A stretch of DNA of 64,000 nt from positions 377,001-441,000 of the forward strand of contig NZ_FVZB01000005.1 of assembly GCF_900166655.1 (NCBI RefSeq), read 5' to 3'. The translations under genes were made by a program, and so were the position numbers. Positions 35,410 through 46,982 of this stretch are shown in pieces; position 1 is the stretch's first letter, and each line of letters begins with the position of its first letter. The stretch comes from Halobacillus hunanensis (GTDB lineage Bacteria > Bacillota > Bacilli > Bacillales > Halobacillaceae). The notes beneath the pieces were generated by a model, which worked only from the letters and a program-made list of their open reading frames with translations, was not told where the DNA came from and did no database searches.

Positions 35410-36702
35410 ATGATAGAACGTTATACAAGGCCTGAAATGGGTTCCATTTGGACAGAAGAAAATAGATACCAGGCATGGCTTGAAGTAGAATTGTTAGCTT
35501 GTGAAGCATGGAGTGAACTCGGAGTCATTCCTGAAGAAGATGTTGCGAAATTGCGTGAAGGGGCCTCTTTTAATATTGATCGCATTCATGAAATTGAAGC
35601 AGAAACGCGTCACGATGTTGTGGCATTCACGCGGGCTGTTTCTGAAACCGTAGGGGAAGAACGTAAGTGGGTACATTACGGTTTAACGTCTACAGATGTT
35701 GTAGATACGGCTCTTTCTTATCAGCTGAAGCAGGCTAATGAAATCATTCGCAAGGACCTTGTCGCTTTCATTGATATTCTGGCTGATAAAGCTCGCGAGC
35801 ATAAGCACACGGTCATGATGGGGCGTACGCACGGTGTTCATGCTGAACCGACAACTTTTGGCCTTAAGCTGGCGCTTTACTATGAGGAAATGAAGCGGAA
35901 TCTTGAGCGTCTTGATCTGGCAATAAAGCATATAGAGGTTGGTAAGTTATCAGGAGCTGTCGGAACATACGCCAATATTGACCCATTTGTGGAACAGTAT
36001 GTTTGCGATAAGCTGGGGCTTGCAGCTGCACCCGTTTCGACGCAAACGCTGCAGCGTGACCGTCATGCCCATTACGTGTCAACGCTTGCTTTAATTGCAG
36101 CCTCCATTGAAAAGATTGCTGTAGAGATTCGGGGTCTTCAGAAGACAGAAACCCGCGAAGTGGAAGAGTTTTTTGCTAAAGGTCAAAAAGGGTCTTCTGC
36201 TATGCCTCATAAACGAAATCCGATTGGGTCTGAGAATATGACAGGTATGGCGCGTGTGCTGCGTGGTGAAATGCTGACAGCTTTTGAGAATGTGCCGTTA
36301 TGGCATGAACGTGATATTTCTCATTCGTCTGCAGAACGAGTTATCCTGCCTGATGCGACAATTGCGATTAATTACATGTTGAACCGCTTCGGAAATATCG
36401 TAAAGAATTTAACTGTATTCCCTGAGAGGATGCAGGAGAATATGGAGAAAACGTATGGTTTGATTTTCTCTCAGCGTGTATTGCTGACATTGATCGATCA
36501 AGGGATGGTACGTGAAGAAGCGTATGATCTTGTACAGCCTAAGGCAATGGAGGCATGGGAGCGTGGAGTGCCGTTCCGAAGCTTAATTGAAGCGGATGAC
36601 AAGATTACATCCACATTAACTGAAGAACAAATCGAAGCATGCTTTGACTACAAACACCACCTGAAAAACGTTGATCGCATATTCGACCGCATCGGATTGT
36701 AA
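35410..36702 (+). CDS. purB: adenylosuccinate lyase
   Basis: A 430-residue member of the fumarase/aspartase superfamily. It acts twice in purine synthesis, on SAICAR and on adenylosuccinate. The signature [12 protein letters not shown] is present, with [17 protein letters not shown] and [13 protein letters not shown] further upstream. The ATG follows AAGGAGGAAGACG, 18 bases after purK. Confidence 0.97.
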   Translation: MIERYTRPEMGSIWTEENRYQAWLEVELLACEAWSELGVIPEEDVAKLREGASFNIDRIHEIEAETRHDVVAFTRAVSETVGEERKWVHYGLTSTDVVDTALSYQLKQANEIIRKDLVAFIDILADKAREHKHTVMMGRTHGVHAEPTTFGLKLALYYEEMKRNLERLDLAIKHIEVGKLSGAVGTYANIDPFVEQYVCDKLGLAAAPVSTQTLQRDRHAHYVSTLALIAASIEKIAVEIRGLQKTETREVEEFFAKGQKGSSAMPHKRNPIGSENMTGMARVLRGEMLTAFENVPLWHERDISHSSAERVILPDATIAINYMLNRFGNIVKNLTVFPERMQENMEKTYGLIFSQRVLLTLIDQGMVREEAYDLVQPKAMEAWERGVPFRSLIEADDKITSTLTEEQIEACFDYKHHLKNVDRIFDRIGL

Positions 36703-36714
36703 TTTACCATAATG

Positions 36715-36748
36715 TGGATGACCAGGTCACGCAACCTCTGGTCATCCA
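36715..36748 (+). other. strong hairpin between purB and purC
   Basis: TGGATGACCAG and CTGGTCATCCA form a perfect 11-bp stem with a 12-base loop. No T run follows, so it is more likely a processing or stability element than a terminator. This is the only sizeable gap inside the pur operon. Confidence 0.6.
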
Positions 36749-36774
36749 TAATATTCCAAGTGAGGTGTACGTGT

Positions 36775-37497
36775 ATGAAGGGTTCTCTTTTGTATGAGGG
36801 CAAGGCGAAGAGGGTTTACCATGTTGAGGGTGAGCCGGAACAGCTTATTTTATCTTATAAGAATGATGCCACTGCATTTAATGGCAAGAAGATGGATCAA
36901 TTTGAAGGCAAAGGGCGTCTGAACAATTTGATCGCCTCAAAAATCTTTGATTATTTGAAACAGAACGATATATCCTCTCATTTTATTAAAACGCTGAATG
37001 ATACCGAGCAGCTCGTGGAAAAAACGACCATCATTCCCCTTGAAGTGGTTGTCCGTAACATTGCAGCCGGCAGTATTACGAAAAGACTTGGTATACGAGA
37101 AAAAGAGCCTTTTAATCCCCCGTTAGTTGAACTTTTTTATAAGAAAGATGAATTAGATGATCCGATTATTAACGATCAGCATGCTTATCATTTAACAGAT
37201 GTAAATAAAGAAGAACTTCACTTTATTAAAGAAAAAGCACTTGAAGTAAATGCACTATTAGCTAATTTATGTAAACGGACAGGGCTTGACCTTGTCGACT
37301 TTAAGTTAGAGTTTGGTCGGCTGGCTGACGGAACGATTGTCCTGGCTGATGAAATTTCTCCTGATACTTGCCGCCTTTGGGATGATGAGACAGGTGAGAA
37401 AATGGACAAAGATGTGTTTCGGGAAAACCTTGGTGACTTAATTTCAGTATATGAAACGATTCTGCAACGACTGGAGGAGTACACATGCGAAAAGTAA
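36775..37497 (+). CDS. purC: SAICAR synthetase
   Basis: A 240-residue enzyme joining aspartate to CAIR. MKGSLLYEGKAKRVY at the start, VVRNIAAGSITKRLG and the signature LVDFKLEFGR. ATG 36775 gives the family N-terminus; the upstream in-frame extension covers the hairpin. The ribosome site (GTGAGGTG) is weaker than in the neighbours. Overlaps purS by 13 bases. Confidence 0.95.
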   Translation: MKGSLLYEGKAKRVYHVEGEPEQLILSYKNDATAFNGKKMDQFEGKGRLNNLIASKIFDYLKQNDISSHFIKTLNDTEQLVEKTTIIPLEVVVRNIAAGSITKRLGIREKEPFNPPLVELFYKKDELDDPIINDQHAYHLTDVNKEELHFIKEKALEVNALLANLCKRTGLDLVDFKLEFGRLADGTIVLADEISPDTCRLWDDETGEKMDKDVFRENLGDLISVYETILQRLEEYTCEK

Positions 37498-37730
37498 AAA
37501 TCTATATCACTCTTAAAGAAGGTGTCCTTGATCCCCAAGGAAAAGCAGTTCAGCATTCCCTGCATTCTCTAGAATATAAGAACGTCGGTGAAGTAAGAAT
37601 CGGTAAATATATGGAAGTTATGCTGGAGGACGATGGGAATATTGAACAGCAAGTGGATAAAATGTGTGACCAGTTGCTGGCTAACCCTGTTATTGAAGAT
37701 TACTCGTACACGATCGAGGAGGTTGTCTAA
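37485..37730 (+). CDS. purS: FGAM synthase subunit PurS
   Basis: An 81-residue small subunit (KVKIYITLKEGVLDPQGKAV, then VGEVRIGKYMEV) that bridges PurL and PurQ in the three-part FGAM synthase of Gram-positives. The ATG lies inside the purC end, behind GAGGAG. The purQ start follows the stop directly. Confidence 0.95.
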   Translation: MRKVKIYITLKEGVLDPQGKAVQHSLHSLEYKNVGEVRIGKYMEVMLEDDGNIEQQVDKMCDQLLANPVIEDYSYTIEEVV

Positions 37731-38414
37731 GTGAAGTTTGCTGTCGTTGTTTTTCCAGGATCGAACTGTGATCGGGATATGGCTTTTGCTATTACGGAAG
37801 CTTTAGGTCAAGAAGCGGATCTAGTATGGTATCAGGAAGCAAATCTATCAGACTACGACGGAATTCTTTTGCCAGGCGGCTTCTCTTATGGGGATTATTT
37901 ACGCTCCGGAGCGATCGCTTCTACTTCAGAGATGATTGAACAAATCCGCCAGTCGGCTGAACGAGGTAAGCCTGTACTCGGGGTTTGCAATGGGTTTCAA
38001 GTGCTGCTTGAGATGGGCTTGCTGCCGGGTGCTATGCTGCCTAATAAAAACTTGAAGTTTATGTGCCATGACGAAACACTTATCGTAGAAAATAACCAAA
38101 CTTTGTTCACTGATTTTTATCAGGATAAGGAAGAAATCAGCATCCCGATCGCTCATGGAGATGGAAACTATTATTGCGATGAAGCAACGTATCGAAATTT
38201 ACGAGACAATCGGCAAATTGTCTTTACGTATGGTTCCAACCCGAACGGCTCTGTCGCTGATATCGCTGGAATTACCAATGAGCAAGGCAATGTACTTGGA
38301 ATGATGCCCCACCCAGAGCGCGCCGTCGATGCGTTAGTGGGAAGTGAGGACGGCCTTCGTTTATTTCAATCAATTTTGACACACTGGAGGAATAACCATG
38401 CCATCAATGCTTGA
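37731..38414 (+). CDS. purQ: FGAM synthase glutaminase subunit PurQ
   Basis: A 227-residue class I amidotransferase supplying ammonia to Pur[11 protein letters not shown] at the start, [15 protein letters not shown], nucleophile Cys in VLGVCNGFQ and the HPERA end motif. The start is GTG behind GAGGAGG. Overlaps purL by 17 bases. Confidence 0.96.
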   Translation: MKFAVVVFPGSNCDRDMAFAITEALGQEADLVWYQEANLSDYDGILLPGGFSYGDYLRSGAIASTSEMIEQIRQSAERGKPVLGVCNGFQVLLEMGLLPGAMLPNKNLKFMCHDETLIVENNQTLFTDFYQDKEEISIPIAHGDGNYYCDEATYRNLRDNRQIVFTYGSNPNGSVADIAGITNEQGNVLGMMPHPERAVDALVGSEDGLRLFQSILTHWRNNHAINA

Positions 38415-40626
38415 GATCAGTCCAGAACAAATTGAACAGCAGCAGCTATATCGCGACATGGGATTGAGTGATGAAGAGTTTCAATCCATTACACAAATTC
38501 TTGGACGCCGCCCTAACTATACGGAAACCGGACTCTTTTCGGTCATGTGGTCCGAACATTGCAGCTACAAGAATTCCAAGCCATTATTAAAAAAGTTTCC
38601 TACCCAAGGTCAGCACGTCCTTCAAGGGCCTGGAGAAGGTGCCGGGATTATTGATATCGGCGACGAGCAAGCCGTAGTTTTCAAGGTTGAAAGTCACAAT
38701 CACCCTTCAGCTGTTGAACCATATCAAGGCGCGGCAACTGGGGTTGGAGGGATCTTGCGTGATGTGTTTTCGATGGGAGCGCGTCCTGTGGCTTTGTTAA
38801 ATTCACTCAGGTTCGGTTCATTGAAACGTCCGCGTGTTAAATATTTATTTGAGGAAGTCGTTCGCGGGATCGCTGGATATGGTAACTGTGTTGGTGTTCC
38901 AACAGTTGGCGGCGAGGTGCAGTTCGACGACGCCTACAACGGGAACCCGCTCGTCAATGCGATGTGTGTCGGCTTAATCGATCATAAGGATATTCAGAAA
39001 GGGATCGCGGCAGGTATTGGAAATACGGTCATGTACGTTGGAGCAAAAACCGGCCGCGACGGTATTCATGGCGCTACTTTTGCCTCAGAAGAATTATCCG
39101 AAGAGTCTGAAGAAAAGCGTCCATCCGTTCAAGTTGGTGATCCATTTATGGAAAAACTGTTAATCGAAGCTTGTCTTGAAGTGATTCATCACGATGCGTT
39201 AGTTGGTATCCAAGATATGGGGGCAGCTGGTCTCACGTCTTCTGCTAGTGAGATGGCGAGTAAGGCGGGAACAGGCATGTTGATGAATATGGACCTGATT
39301 CCTCAGCGCGAAGAGAAGATGACGGCATACGAAATGATGTTGTCTGAGTCGCAAGAACGTATGCTTCTCGTAGTGGAAAAAGGACGCGAGCACGAAATTG
39401 CAGACGTGTTTCGCAAATATGATCTAGAAGCGGTATCTGTTGGTGAGGTAACTGAGGACAAGCGTTTCCGTCTTGAGCATCACGGGCAAATCGTTGCGGA
39501 TGTTCCGGTTGATTCACTAGCTGAAGATGCGCCCGTGTATCATCAACCATCGACTGTCCCTGCTTACTATCGGGAGTTTCAAGAAATGGAGACCTATCAT
39601 CCAACCGTTACAAATTATGGTGAAACATTAGGGGACCTCCTGAAGCAACCGACAATAGCTAGTAAAGAGTGGGTCTATGATCAATACGATTCCATGGTTC
39701 AGACCAATACAGTAGTCAGACCGGGTTCAGATGCTGCTGTCGTGCGCGTACGCGGCACAGACAAGGCTCTGGCTATGACAACGGACTGTAATTCCCGCTA
39801 CATTTATTTGGATCCTGCAACAGGCGGCCAAATTGCAGTAGCAGAAGCAGCTCGTAATATTGTATGCTCCGGCGGCCGGCCGCTTGGGTTAACGGATGGT
39901 CTCAACTTTGGATCACCAGAGAATCCGGAGATCTTCTGGCAAATGGAAAAGAGCGTCGATGGAATGAGTGAAGCTTGTACGGCACTTGGCACACCAGTGA
40001 TCAGTGGTAATGTTTCTCTTTATAACGAGTCGTTCGGCGGCCAGGCTATTTATCCAACGCCAGTTGTTGGAATGGTCGGCTTAATTGAAAAAACAGAGCA
40101 TATCACACGTTCCAGCATGAAGCAGTCAGGAGACCTGATCTATGTCATTGGTGAAACAAAGCCGGAATTCGGCGGCAGTGAGCTTCAAGGGATGATGGAA
40201 GGTCGGCATTTTGGAAAAGCGCCTGAAATTGATTTACAAGTGGAAGCAGCACGTCAAGAAATTCTGCTGCGAGCGATTCAACAGGGGCTTGTTCAGTCAG
40301 CGCATGATATTTCTGAAGGCGGACTTGCTGTAGCGCTTGCAGAAAGCCTTTTTGACCAAGAACTTGGTTGTGAAGTGAAAGTGTCGGGCGATGTCATCGC
40401 TGCCCTCTTCTCCGAATCACAATCTCGTTTTATCGTATCCGTTTCTCCAGAAGATCAACAGGCATTTGAGGCAATGGTCAGTGAGGCCCGCTTAGCAGGG
40501 GAAGTAACGAAAGATGGAATGTACCGTATTAAGGAAAATGATGAAGTCGTCGTGGAAGAGCAGACAAGGGAATTAAAGCAACTATGGAAAGGAGCTATTC
40601 CATGCTTGGTGAAATCAAAGGCTTAA
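38398..40626 (+). CDS. purL: FGAM synthase catalytic subunit PurL (small type)
   Basis: A 742-residue ATP-dependent synthase converting FGAR to FGAM. It has the small-PurL signatures [35 protein letters not shown] and [15 protein letters not shown]. The length fits the PurSQL system rather than the 1300-residue fused form. The ATG follows GGAGGAATAACC. Confidence 0.97.
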   Translation: MPSMLEISPEQIEQQQLYRDMGLSDEEFQSITQILGRRPNYTETGLFSVMWSEHCSYKNSKPLLKKFPTQGQHVLQGPGEGAGIIDIGDEQAVVFKVESHNHPSAVEPYQGAATGVGGILRDVFSMGARPVALLNSLRFGSLKRPRVKYLFEEVVRGIAGYGNCVGVPTVGGEVQFDDAYNGNPLVNAMCVGLIDHKDIQKGIAAGIGNTVMYVGAKTGRDGIHGATFASEELSEESEEKRPSVQVGDPFMEKLLIEACLEVIHHDALVGIQDMGAAGLTSSASEMASKAGTGMLMNMDLIPQREEKMTAYEMMLSESQERMLLVVEKGREHEIADVFRKYDLEAVSVGEVTEDKRFRLEHHGQIVADVPVDSLAEDAPVYHQPSTVPAYYREFQEMETYHPTVTNYGETLGDLLKQPTIASKEWVYDQYDSMVQTNTVVRPGSDAAVVRVRGTDKALAMTTDCNSRYIYLDPATGGQIAVAEAARNIVCSGGRPLGLTDGLNFGSPENPEIFWQMEKSVDGMSEACTALGTPVISGNVSLYNESFGGQAIYPTPVVGMVGLIEKTEHITRSSMKQSGDLIYVIGETKPEFGGSELQGMMEGRHFGKAPEIDLQVEAARQEILLRAIQQGLVQSAHDISEGGLAVALAESLFDQELGCEVKVSGDVIAALFSESQSRFIVSVSPEDQQAFEAMVSEARLAGEVTKDGMYRIKENDEVVVEEQTRELKQLWKGAIPCLVKSKA

Positions 40627-42014
40627 ACGAAGAATGCGGCATTTTTGGTGTTTGGGGTCATCCGGAATCGGCACAGCTGACTTATTATGGACTTCACGCT
40701 CTTCAGCATCGTGGTCAGGAAGGGGCGGGGATCGTCACTTCAGATGGAAAACACATGAAAATAGCGAAAGGGCATGGCTTAATCAATGATGTGTTCTCGC
40801 AGGATCAGTTAGACGAACTTGAAGGTTCTGCCTCCATTGGTCATGTTCGTTATGCTACAGCCGGAGATGGAAGCTATGAGAATATTCAACCGTTAATGTT
40901 TCGTTCGCAAACAGGCGGACTTGCTCTCGCTCATAATGGCAACCTAGTCAATGCTCAAGCTTTGAAAGGTCAGCTTGAGGCTCAAGGGTCTATTTTGCAA
41001 ACGACTTCTGATACAGAGGTCGTTGCTCATCTAATTAAGCGGGCTGGACATGTTCCAGTTGATGAAGCCATCTGTCAGGCACTGTCCATGATTAAAGGAG
41101 CTTATGCTTTTCTCATGATGACAGAGGACAAGTTGTTTGTGGCCAATGATCCGCGCGGGTTAAGGCCGCTGTCTATCGGTTACCTCGGTGATTCATGGGT
41201 TGTGTCTTCTGAGACGTGTGCCTTTGACATTATTGGGGCCAGTTATGAACGTGAAGTACAGCCAGGGGAACTGATCGTAATCGATAAAAATGGCTTAGAA
41301 TCCAAACGTTTTGCCGCTCCGATCCAACGGACACTTTGCTCAATGGAACATGTTTATTTTTCCCGTCCTGATAGTAACCTGGATGGAAAAAATGTTCACG
41401 CCTCCAGGAAGAGAATGGGCAAGGCTCTGGCTGATGAAGCTCCGATTGAAGCGGATGTTGTGACAGGGGTGCCTGATTCAAGCATATCAGCAGCTATCGG
41501 TTATGCAGAAGCAGCTGGACTGCCCTATGAACTCGGCCTAATTAAAAACCGCTACGTTGGACGGACTTTCATTCAGCCCTCACAGGAGCTTCGTGAACAA
41601 GGTGTGAAGATGAAATTGTCGGCTGTTCGGGGTATTGTCGAAGGGAAACGTGTGGTAATGGTCGATGATTCGATTGTGCGCGGGACAACAAGCCGCCGTA
41701 TTGTCAAAATGCTCAAAGAAGCTGGTGCATTAGAGGTACATGTACGCATCGCTTCCCCCCCTATTGAAAACCCGTGCTACTACGGAATCGATACATCAAC
41801 GAGCGGTGAGTTGATTGCAGCGAACAACTCTGTCGAAGAAATCGAGAAGCAGATAGGGGCAGACAGTTTAGCTTATTTATCTGTTGATGGGTTAAATCAG
41901 TCTATATATGAAGGTAATGAATCGCTTGAACACGGAGGTTGTATGGCTTGCTTTACGGGCAACTATCCAACAGAAATTTATCCGAACACCGTTTTACCAT
42001 ATGAGAAAGCCTAG
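40602..42014 (+). CDS. purF: amidophosphoribosyltransferase
   Basis: A 470-residue enzyme for the first committed purine step. The N-terminal 11 residues ([11 protein letters not shown]) form a propeptide before catalytic C12, as in B. subtilis. The PRPP site is [13 protein letters not shown]. Cysteines for an iron-sulfur cluster are retained (TLCSMEH, NPCYYG, GGCMACF). ATG 40602 lies 7 bases after AAAGGAGC; the ATG at 40584 lies before that site. Overlaps purL by 25 bases. Confidence 0.96.
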   Translation: MLGEIKGLNEECGIFGVWGHPESAQLTYYGLHALQHRGQEGAGIVTSDGKHMKIAKGHGLINDVFSQDQLDELEGSASIGHVRYATAGDGSYENIQPLMFRSQTGGLALAHNGNLVNAQALKGQLEAQGSILQTTSDTEVVAHLIKRAGHVPVDEAICQALSMIKGAYAFLMMTEDKLFVANDPRGLRPLSIGYLGDSWVVSSETCAFDIIGASYEREVQPGELIVIDKNGLESKRFAAPIQRTLCSMEHVYFSRPDSNLDGKNVHASRKRMGKALADEAPIEADVVTGVPDSSISAAIGYAEAAGLPYELGLIKNRYVGRTFIQPSQELREQGVKMKLSAVRGIVEGKRVVMVDDSIVRGTTSRRIVKMLKEAGALEVHVRIASPPIENPCYYGIDTSTSGELIAANNSVEEIEKQIGADSLAYLSVDGLNQSIYEGNESLEHGGCMACFTGNYPTEIYPNTVLPYEKA

Positions 42015-42031
42015 TGAAAGGGGGAACTGAC

Positions 42032-43054
42032 GTGAGTCAATCATATAAACAGGCCGGTGTAGATGTAGAAGCAGGCTATGAAGCAGTCGACCGTATGAAA
42101 AAACATGTGGCTAGAACGATGCGCCCAGAAGTTATTGGCGGACTGGGCTCGTTTGCAGGGCTTTTTGACATCAGTTCAATGAGCTATGAGCATCCCGTTC
42201 TTGTTACAGGAACTGACGGAGTAGGCACGAAACTGAAGCTTGCTTTTCAAATGGATCAGCATGATACGATCGGCATCGATGTCGTCGCAATGTGTGTCAA
42301 TGACATTGTCGCCCAAGGAGCAGACCCGCTTTTATTTCTTGATTATATTGCGTGTGGTAAAAATGAACCCGATAGAATTGAGCAGATCGTAAAAGGAATC
42401 TCAGACGGCTGTGAACAGGCAGGCAGCGCGCTCGTTGGCGGGGAAACTGCCGAAATGCCGGGCATGTACCAGTCAGATGAATACGATTTAGCCGGTTTTG
42501 TTGTCGGAATGGCAGATAAGGAAAAGTTGATTACAGGGCAGCAAGTTCAAGCTGGCGATGTATTAATCGGCCTGTCTTCAAGCGGTGTACATTCAAATGG
42601 TTTTTCGCTAGTCAGGAAAATCATTGAAAGCCAGGAGCTTGACCTCAAGTCCATCTATGCTCCTTTTGACAAACCGTTAGGGAAAGTTCTTTTAACCCCT
42701 ACGAAAATTTATGTGCAATCGATTCATGCATTAAAGCAAGCCGTCTCTATAAAAGGAGTGGCCCACGTGACAGGCGGCGGATTCTATGAAAATATTCCGC
42801 GTATGCTCCCACACGGCATGGGGGTCAGTATTGACAAGACGAGCTGGAGTGTCCTGCCGATTTTTGAATTTCTCCGTGAACAAGGTGAGTTAACGGATGA
42901 GGAGATGTTTGGAGTCTTTAACATGGGGATCGGTATGGTTGCTGTTGTGCCTGAACAAGATGTTCCAGCATCACTAGAAGCCCTTAATAATGCAGGAGAA
43001 AAAGCACAGGTGATCGGTCATGTCACAGAGCAGGAAGGAATCCACTGGTCATGA
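42032..43054 (+). CDS. purM: AIR synthetase
   Basis: A 340-residue enzyme cyclising FGAM to [23 protein letters not shown] at the start, [13 protein letters not shown], and [11 protein letters not shown] motifs. I chose the GTG at 42032, behind AAAGGGGGA; the GTG at 42014 lies before that site. Overlaps purN by four bases (ATGA). Confidence 0.95.
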   Translation: MSQSYKQAGVDVEAGYEAVDRMKKHVARTMRPEVIGGLGSFAGLFDISSMSYEHPVLVTGTDGVGTKLKLAFQMDQHDTIGIDVVAMCVNDIVAQGADPLLFLDYIACGKNEPDRIEQIVKGISDGCEQAGSALVGGETAEMPGMYQSDEYDLAGFVVGMADKEKLITGQQVQAGDVLIGLSSSGVHSNGFSLVRKIIESQELDLKSIYAPFDKPLGKVLLTPTKIYVQSIHALKQAVSIKGVAHVTGGGFYENIPRMLPHGMGVSIDKTSWSVLPIFEFLREQGELTDEEMFGVFNMGIGMVAVVPEQDVPASLEALNNAGEKAQVIGHVTEQEGIHWS

Positions 43055-43629
43055 TAAATCTAGCAATCTTTGCGTCGGGAACAGGTTCGAATTTTGATGC
43101 GATCATGGATGCAATTGAAAGCGGAGAGCTTGAGGCCAGGGTATCTCTGCTTGTCTCAGACCGGATTGATGCCGGCGTCATTGAGAAAGCACAAAGGAGA
43201 CAAATCGATACCGTTGTATTCAATCCTAAATCTTTTGCAAATAAAGAAGCTTTTGAAAAGGCACTTCTCCATGATTGTAAGGATAGAGGAGTGGAATGGA
43301 TTGTTCTAGCGGGTTATATGAGACTCATCGGTCCAACTCTGCTAACGGCATACGAACACCGAATTCTTAATATTCATCCGTCTTTGCTGCCAGCTTTCCC
43401 AGGTAAAGATGCAATTGGTCAAGCCTTTGACAGTCAAGTTAAGGTAACCGGTGTAACGGTTCATTACGTCGATGATGGCATGGACACGGGTCCTATTATC
43501 GATCAGGAGGCCGTCCGCATCCATGAACAAGATACAAAAGAAGATATAAAACAAAAGATTCAAGCTGTTGAACACGAATTGTACCCGCGTGTCATCCAGT
43601 CATTAACGATCAAGGAGGAGTCCAGATGA
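43051..43629 (+). CDS. purN: phosphoribosylglycinamide formyltransferase
   Basis: A 192-residue folate-dependent formyltransferase. [15 protein letters not shown] at the start, [10 protein letters not shown], and the active-site [12 protein letters not shown] with [13 protein letters not shown]. Coupled at both ends by four-base overlaps with purM and purH. Confidence 0.96.
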   Translation: MINLAIFASGTGSNFDAIMDAIESGELEARVSLLVSDRIDAGVIEKAQRRQIDTVVFNPKSFANKEAFEKALLHDCKDRGVEWIVLAGYMRLIGPTLLTAYEHRILNIHPSLLPAFPGKDAIGQAFDSQVKVTGVTVHYVDDGMDTGPIIDQEAVRIHEQDTKEDIKQKIQAVEHELYPRVIQSLTIKEESR

Positions 43630-45164
43630 GCACGAAAAAACGCGCCCTGTTAAGTGTATCCAACAAGCAAGGATTAGCAGCTTTTGCAAAGAAATTAATT
43701 GAACTAGATTATGAACTTGTCTCTACAGGAGGAACAAAGCGAGCCATTGAAGCGGAAGGTCTTCCTGTTAAATCTATTTCCGAGATTACAAATTTTCCTG
43801 AAATTATGGATGGGCGTGTAAAGACGTTACACCCATCTGTTCATGGCGGTCTGCTTGCTAAAAGGGGCAGCGACGAGCACATGAGCCAGCTGGATGAACT
43901 GGATATTCAAACGATCGACCTTGTAGCTGTCAATTTGTATCCTTTCAAAGAAACGATCGCAAAAGAAGGAGTTACAGAAGCTGACGCCATTGAAAATATC
44001 GATATTGGCGGGCCGACGATGCTGCGGTCTGCTGCGAAAAGCTTTGAGGATGTAGCTGTTGTCGTAGATCCAGCCGATTATGAGCAAGTTATCACGGGGT
44101 TGCAGGAAGGGGAACTAGCCTTTGAAGCACGTAAGAAGCTAGCCGCAAAGGTGTTCCGTCACACGGCCAATTACGATGCTATGATCGCTGAATATTTCGC
44201 AGAAGCAGTGGAAGAAGTGTACCCGGAAACCTATACGGTGACTTATGAAAAAGTACAAGGCTTACGATATGGGGAGAACCCTCATCAAACAGCTGCTTTT
44301 TATCAGAAAGCGAATTACGGTGGAGCCTCCTTGGCTCAGGCTAAGCAGCTAAATGGTAAAGAGCTTTCCTACAACAATATTCAGGACGCTAATGCGGCTT
44401 TGGACATTGTGCTGGAATTCGAAGAGCCGGCAGCAGTTGCTGTGAAACATATGAATCCGTGCGGTGTTGGGACCGGGAATACGCTTTTTGAAGCATATGG
44501 CAAAGCTTATGCGGGGGATCCAATTTCGATTTTTGGCGGGATAGTAGCCTTAAACCGTGAAGTTGATGAAGAAACGGCAGCAAAATTGAAGCAAATTTTC
44601 CTAGAGATTATTATTGCTCCTTCTTTTAGTCAGGAGGCTCTCGATTTACTAACACAGAAAAAGAATCTTCGGTTACTTGAAATAGAAATGAAGAAACCTG
44701 AAACGCCATCTCATAAGCTTACTTCTGTAAATGGCGGCTTGCTTGTTCAGGATACAGATGAAGGGTCGCTTGAAGATGTGGAACTAGAGATAGCGACTGA
44801 GCGTCAGCCAACTGAACAGGAACTCAAAGATTTAGCGCTCGGCTGGCAAGTAGTCAAACATGTGAAATCCAACGCGATTGTCGTTGCAAAATCCGATCAA
44901 ACGCTGGGAGTTGGTGCTGGGCAAATGAATCGTGTCGGAGCAGCGAAAATTGCTCTTGAGCAAGCTGGTGAGCAAGCGGAAGGAGCTATTATGGCGTCCG
45001 ATGCGTTCTTCCCGATGCCGGATACAGTAGAAACGGCGGCTCATGCGGGCGTGAAGGCGATTATTCAGCCAGGTGGTTCCAAACGTGATCAGGATTCGAT
45101 TGATGCTTGTAATCAACATGGAATAGCCATGGTATTTACAAAAATGCGCCATTTCAAACATTAA
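43626..45164 (+). CDS. purH: bifunctional AICAR transformylase/IMP cyclohydrolase
   Basis: A 512-residue enzyme for the last two steps to IMP. N-terminal MGS-like cyclohydrolase domain (LVSTGGTKRAIEAEGL, VKTLHPSVHGGLLAKR) and C-terminal transformylase with LRYGENPHQTAAFY and AVAVKHMNPCGVG. Full length. The start overlaps the purN stop, behind AAGGAGGAG. Confidence 0.97.
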   Translation: MSTKKRALLSVSNKQGLAAFAKKLIELDYELVSTGGTKRAIEAEGLPVKSISEITNFPEIMDGRVKTLHPSVHGGLLAKRGSDEHMSQLDELDIQTIDLVAVNLYPFKETIAKEGVTEADAIENIDIGGPTMLRSAAKSFEDVAVVVDPADYEQVITGLQEGELAFEARKKLAAKVFRHTANYDAMIAEYFAEAVEEVYPETYTVTYEKVQGLRYGENPHQTAAFYQKANYGGASLAQAKQLNGKELSYNNIQDANAALDIVLEFEEPAAVAVKHMNPCGVGTGNTLFEAYGKAYAGDPISIFGGIVALNREVDEETAAKLKQIFLEIIIAPSFSQEALDLLTQKKNLRLLEIEMKKPETPSHKLTSVNGGLLVQDTDEGSLEDVELEIATERQPTEQELKDLALGWQVVKHVKSNAIVVAKSDQTLGVGAGQMNRVGAAKIALEQAGEQAEGAIMASDAFFPMPDTVETAAHAGVKAIIQPGGSKRDQDSIDACNQHGIAMVFTKMRHFKH

Positions 45165-45182
45165 ACAGGGAGGAATATGACC

Positions 45183-46442
45183 ATGAACATCCTTGTGATT
45201 GGACGCGGAGGGCGTGAGCATAGCCTTATCCAAAAGTTTTCCGAAAGCTCACAAGTTGAACAGATCTATGCAGCTCCTGGAAATGCTGGTATGGAAAAGC
45301 AAGCTACTCGTGTTCCTATTCAGGAAACGGATCAGGATGGACTTGTTGCCTTCGCTAAGGAGAATCAAATTAACCTGACAATTGTCGGGCCGGAGAACCC
45401 GTTACTTGATGGCGTTGTCGATCGATTTCTGGAAGCGGATCTTCAAGTTTTTGGTCCAACGAAAGCCGCTGCACTAATAGAAGGAAGTAAGCATTTTGCT
45501 AAGCAGCTTATGAGAAAATACGACATTCCAACTGCGGATTATCAGGCATTTACTGAGGCAAGCCAAGCTAAGGCGTACATTCATGAACAAGGAGCTCCCA
45601 TTGTAGTTAAAGCAGATGGTTTGGCAGCTGGAAAAGGTGTGGTAGTCGCTGAGACAGTAGAGGCCGCATGTGAGGCTGTCGATGATATGCTGCTTGACGG
45701 GCAATTTGGAGAGGCGAGCCGGGAAATCGTCGTAGAAGAGTTTCTGCAGGGGACAGAGTTTTCCTTGATGGCCTTCGTAAAAGGGGAGCATGTTTACCCT
45801 ATGGTCACAGCTCAGGATCATAAGCGTGCTTATGATGGAGATCAAGGTCCTAATACAGGAGGGATGGGTGCTTTTGCTCCTGCTGCTCATATTCCCTGGG
45901 ACGATTATGATTATGCAGTAGAGTCGATTCTGAAAAAGACAGCTTCGGCCCTTGTAGCGGAAGAACGTTCGTTTACAGGTATTCTATACGCTGGCCTTAT
46001 TCAGACAGATGCCGGTCCCAAAGTCATTGAGTTCAATGCCCGATTCGGAGACCCGGAAACTCAAGTGGTTATGCCGCTTCTGGCGAATGATCTTGCTCAA
46101 GTTATAGTAGACGTACTGGCAGATAAAGATCCAAATTTAACGTGGTTTGAGCAGGCGTGTGCTGGGGTTGTTGTAGCTTCTGCCGGTTATCCGGGGAAGT
46201 ATCAAAAAGGTGTCTGTTTACCGCAGTGGGCTGAGCACGGTGTTTTCTCTATTCATGCTGGTACAGAGAACGATGATGACAGGTATATAACGAGTGGCGG
46301 AAGAGTCCTGCTTGTAGGGGCTGTTGCTCCTGTGCTTGAAACGGCTCTTACGTCTGTTTACCGTTCATTAACGCCTTTTGACGACCATGATGGATTTTTC
46401 TATCGAAAAGATATTGGAAGACTGGTCCAAGCTAGGCCGTAA
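45183..46442 (+). CDS. purD: phosphoribosylamine--glycine ligase
   Basis: A 419-residue ATP-grasp ligase that makes GAR. MNILVIGRGGREHSL at the start, IVVKADGLAAGKGVVVA, and NARFGDPETQVV. ATG 45183 is nine bases after GGAGG; the ATG at 45177 is only three bases away. Last gene of the pur operon, followed by a terminator. Confidence 0.96.
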   Translation: MNILVIGRGGREHSLIQKFSESSQVEQIYAAPGNAGMEKQATRVPIQETDQDGLVAFAKENQINLTIVGPENPLLDGVVDRFLEADLQVFGPTKAAALIEGSKHFAKQLMRKYDIPTADYQAFTEASQAKAYIHEQGAPIVVKADGLAAGKGVVVAETVEAACEAVDDMLLDGQFGEASREIVVEEFLQGTEFSLMAFVKGEHVYPMVTAQDHKRAYDGDQGPNTGGMGAFAPAAHIPWDDYDYAVESILKKTASALVAEERSFTGILYAGLIQTDAGPKVIEFNARFGDPETQVVMPLLANDLAQVIVDVLADKDPNLTWFEQACAGVVVASAGYPGKYQKGVCLPQWAEHGVFSIHAGTENDDDRYITSGGRVLLVGAVAPVLETALTSVYRSLTPFDDHDGFFYRKDIGRLVQARP

Positions 46443-46475
46443 AAATAATTGATTTCTCTTGAACAATATACACGT

Positions 46476-46508
46476 AAAGAATCCGTCCAATCGGGCGGAT
46501 TCTTTATA
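46476..46508 (+). terminator. Rho-independent terminator of the pur operon
   Basis: AAAGAATCCG (46476-46485) and CGGATTCTTT (46496-46505) form a 10-bp stem ending in a T-rich stretch, about 35 bases past the purD stop. Confidence 0.8.
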
Positions 46509-46555
46509 TTCAAATGACTGAATTTCATAATCCTCAGCTTTTGCCACCCCCATTT

Positions 46556-46583
46556 CGTTAATGAGAGCAACGGGACCATCTTA
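46556..46583 (+). repeat. short dispersed repeat A
   Basis: TTAATGAGAGCAACGGGACC and ATCTT match the reverse complement of 22007-22045. This segment starts a repeat-rich gap of nearly 690 bases between purD and yerA, in which no gene is supported. Confidence 0.6.
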
Positions 46584-46725
46584 ATAAAAACGGAGTTGTA
46601 AAAGGCTAGGGATTGCTTCAACGTACACTAAGAACGGCATACAAGGAGATTCGGTTAAAGCCAGGAACAGAGGATTGTACATAACTATACCTCTTAAGTA
46701 AAAAGACGAAGGATGTGCTGTTTTA

Positions 46726-46842
46726 GCGGAGAAAATATACGCAGACTCCTGCGGGAGGGAAGGCCTAGGTGAGACCTCGCAGTGCGCCAGCACAAGAAGG
46801 CTCAACAGCCGCCCGCGGAAAGCGAAGTATATTTTCGTAGCG
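46726..46842 (+). repeat. dispersed element with inverted ends, compact copy
   Basis: The ends are GCGGAGAAAATATAC and GTATATTTTCGTAGCG, which are imperfect inverted repeats. The body reads CTCCTGCGGGAGGGAAGGCC, TAGGTGAGACCTCG, then GCCCGCGGAAAGCGAA. Homology to the 56.9-kb copy extends beyond the ends (about 46681-46912). Elements of this kind are common between genes of Bacillaceae. No transposase gene is nearby. Confidence 0.8.
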
Positions 46843-46982
46843 GTTTTTATCCGCCGATTATAATTTTTAATTAGTTCGGAATTTTCATTTGATAAAAACA
46901 CTTTTGATTCAACTTTACGTAAAGAGAGTTACCACCTTCTTCTCATCCAGATAATGGAATGGTTGAATTTAATAATGATTGT

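Noticed and set aside
36712-36774. N-terminal extension of PurC
   Set aside because: It encodes residues absent from PurC proteins and covers the intergenic hairpin.
46581-46901. 106-codon minus-strand ORF between purD and yerA
   Set aside because: It runs across the dispersed repeat element, differs in frame from the other copies, and has no ribosome site.
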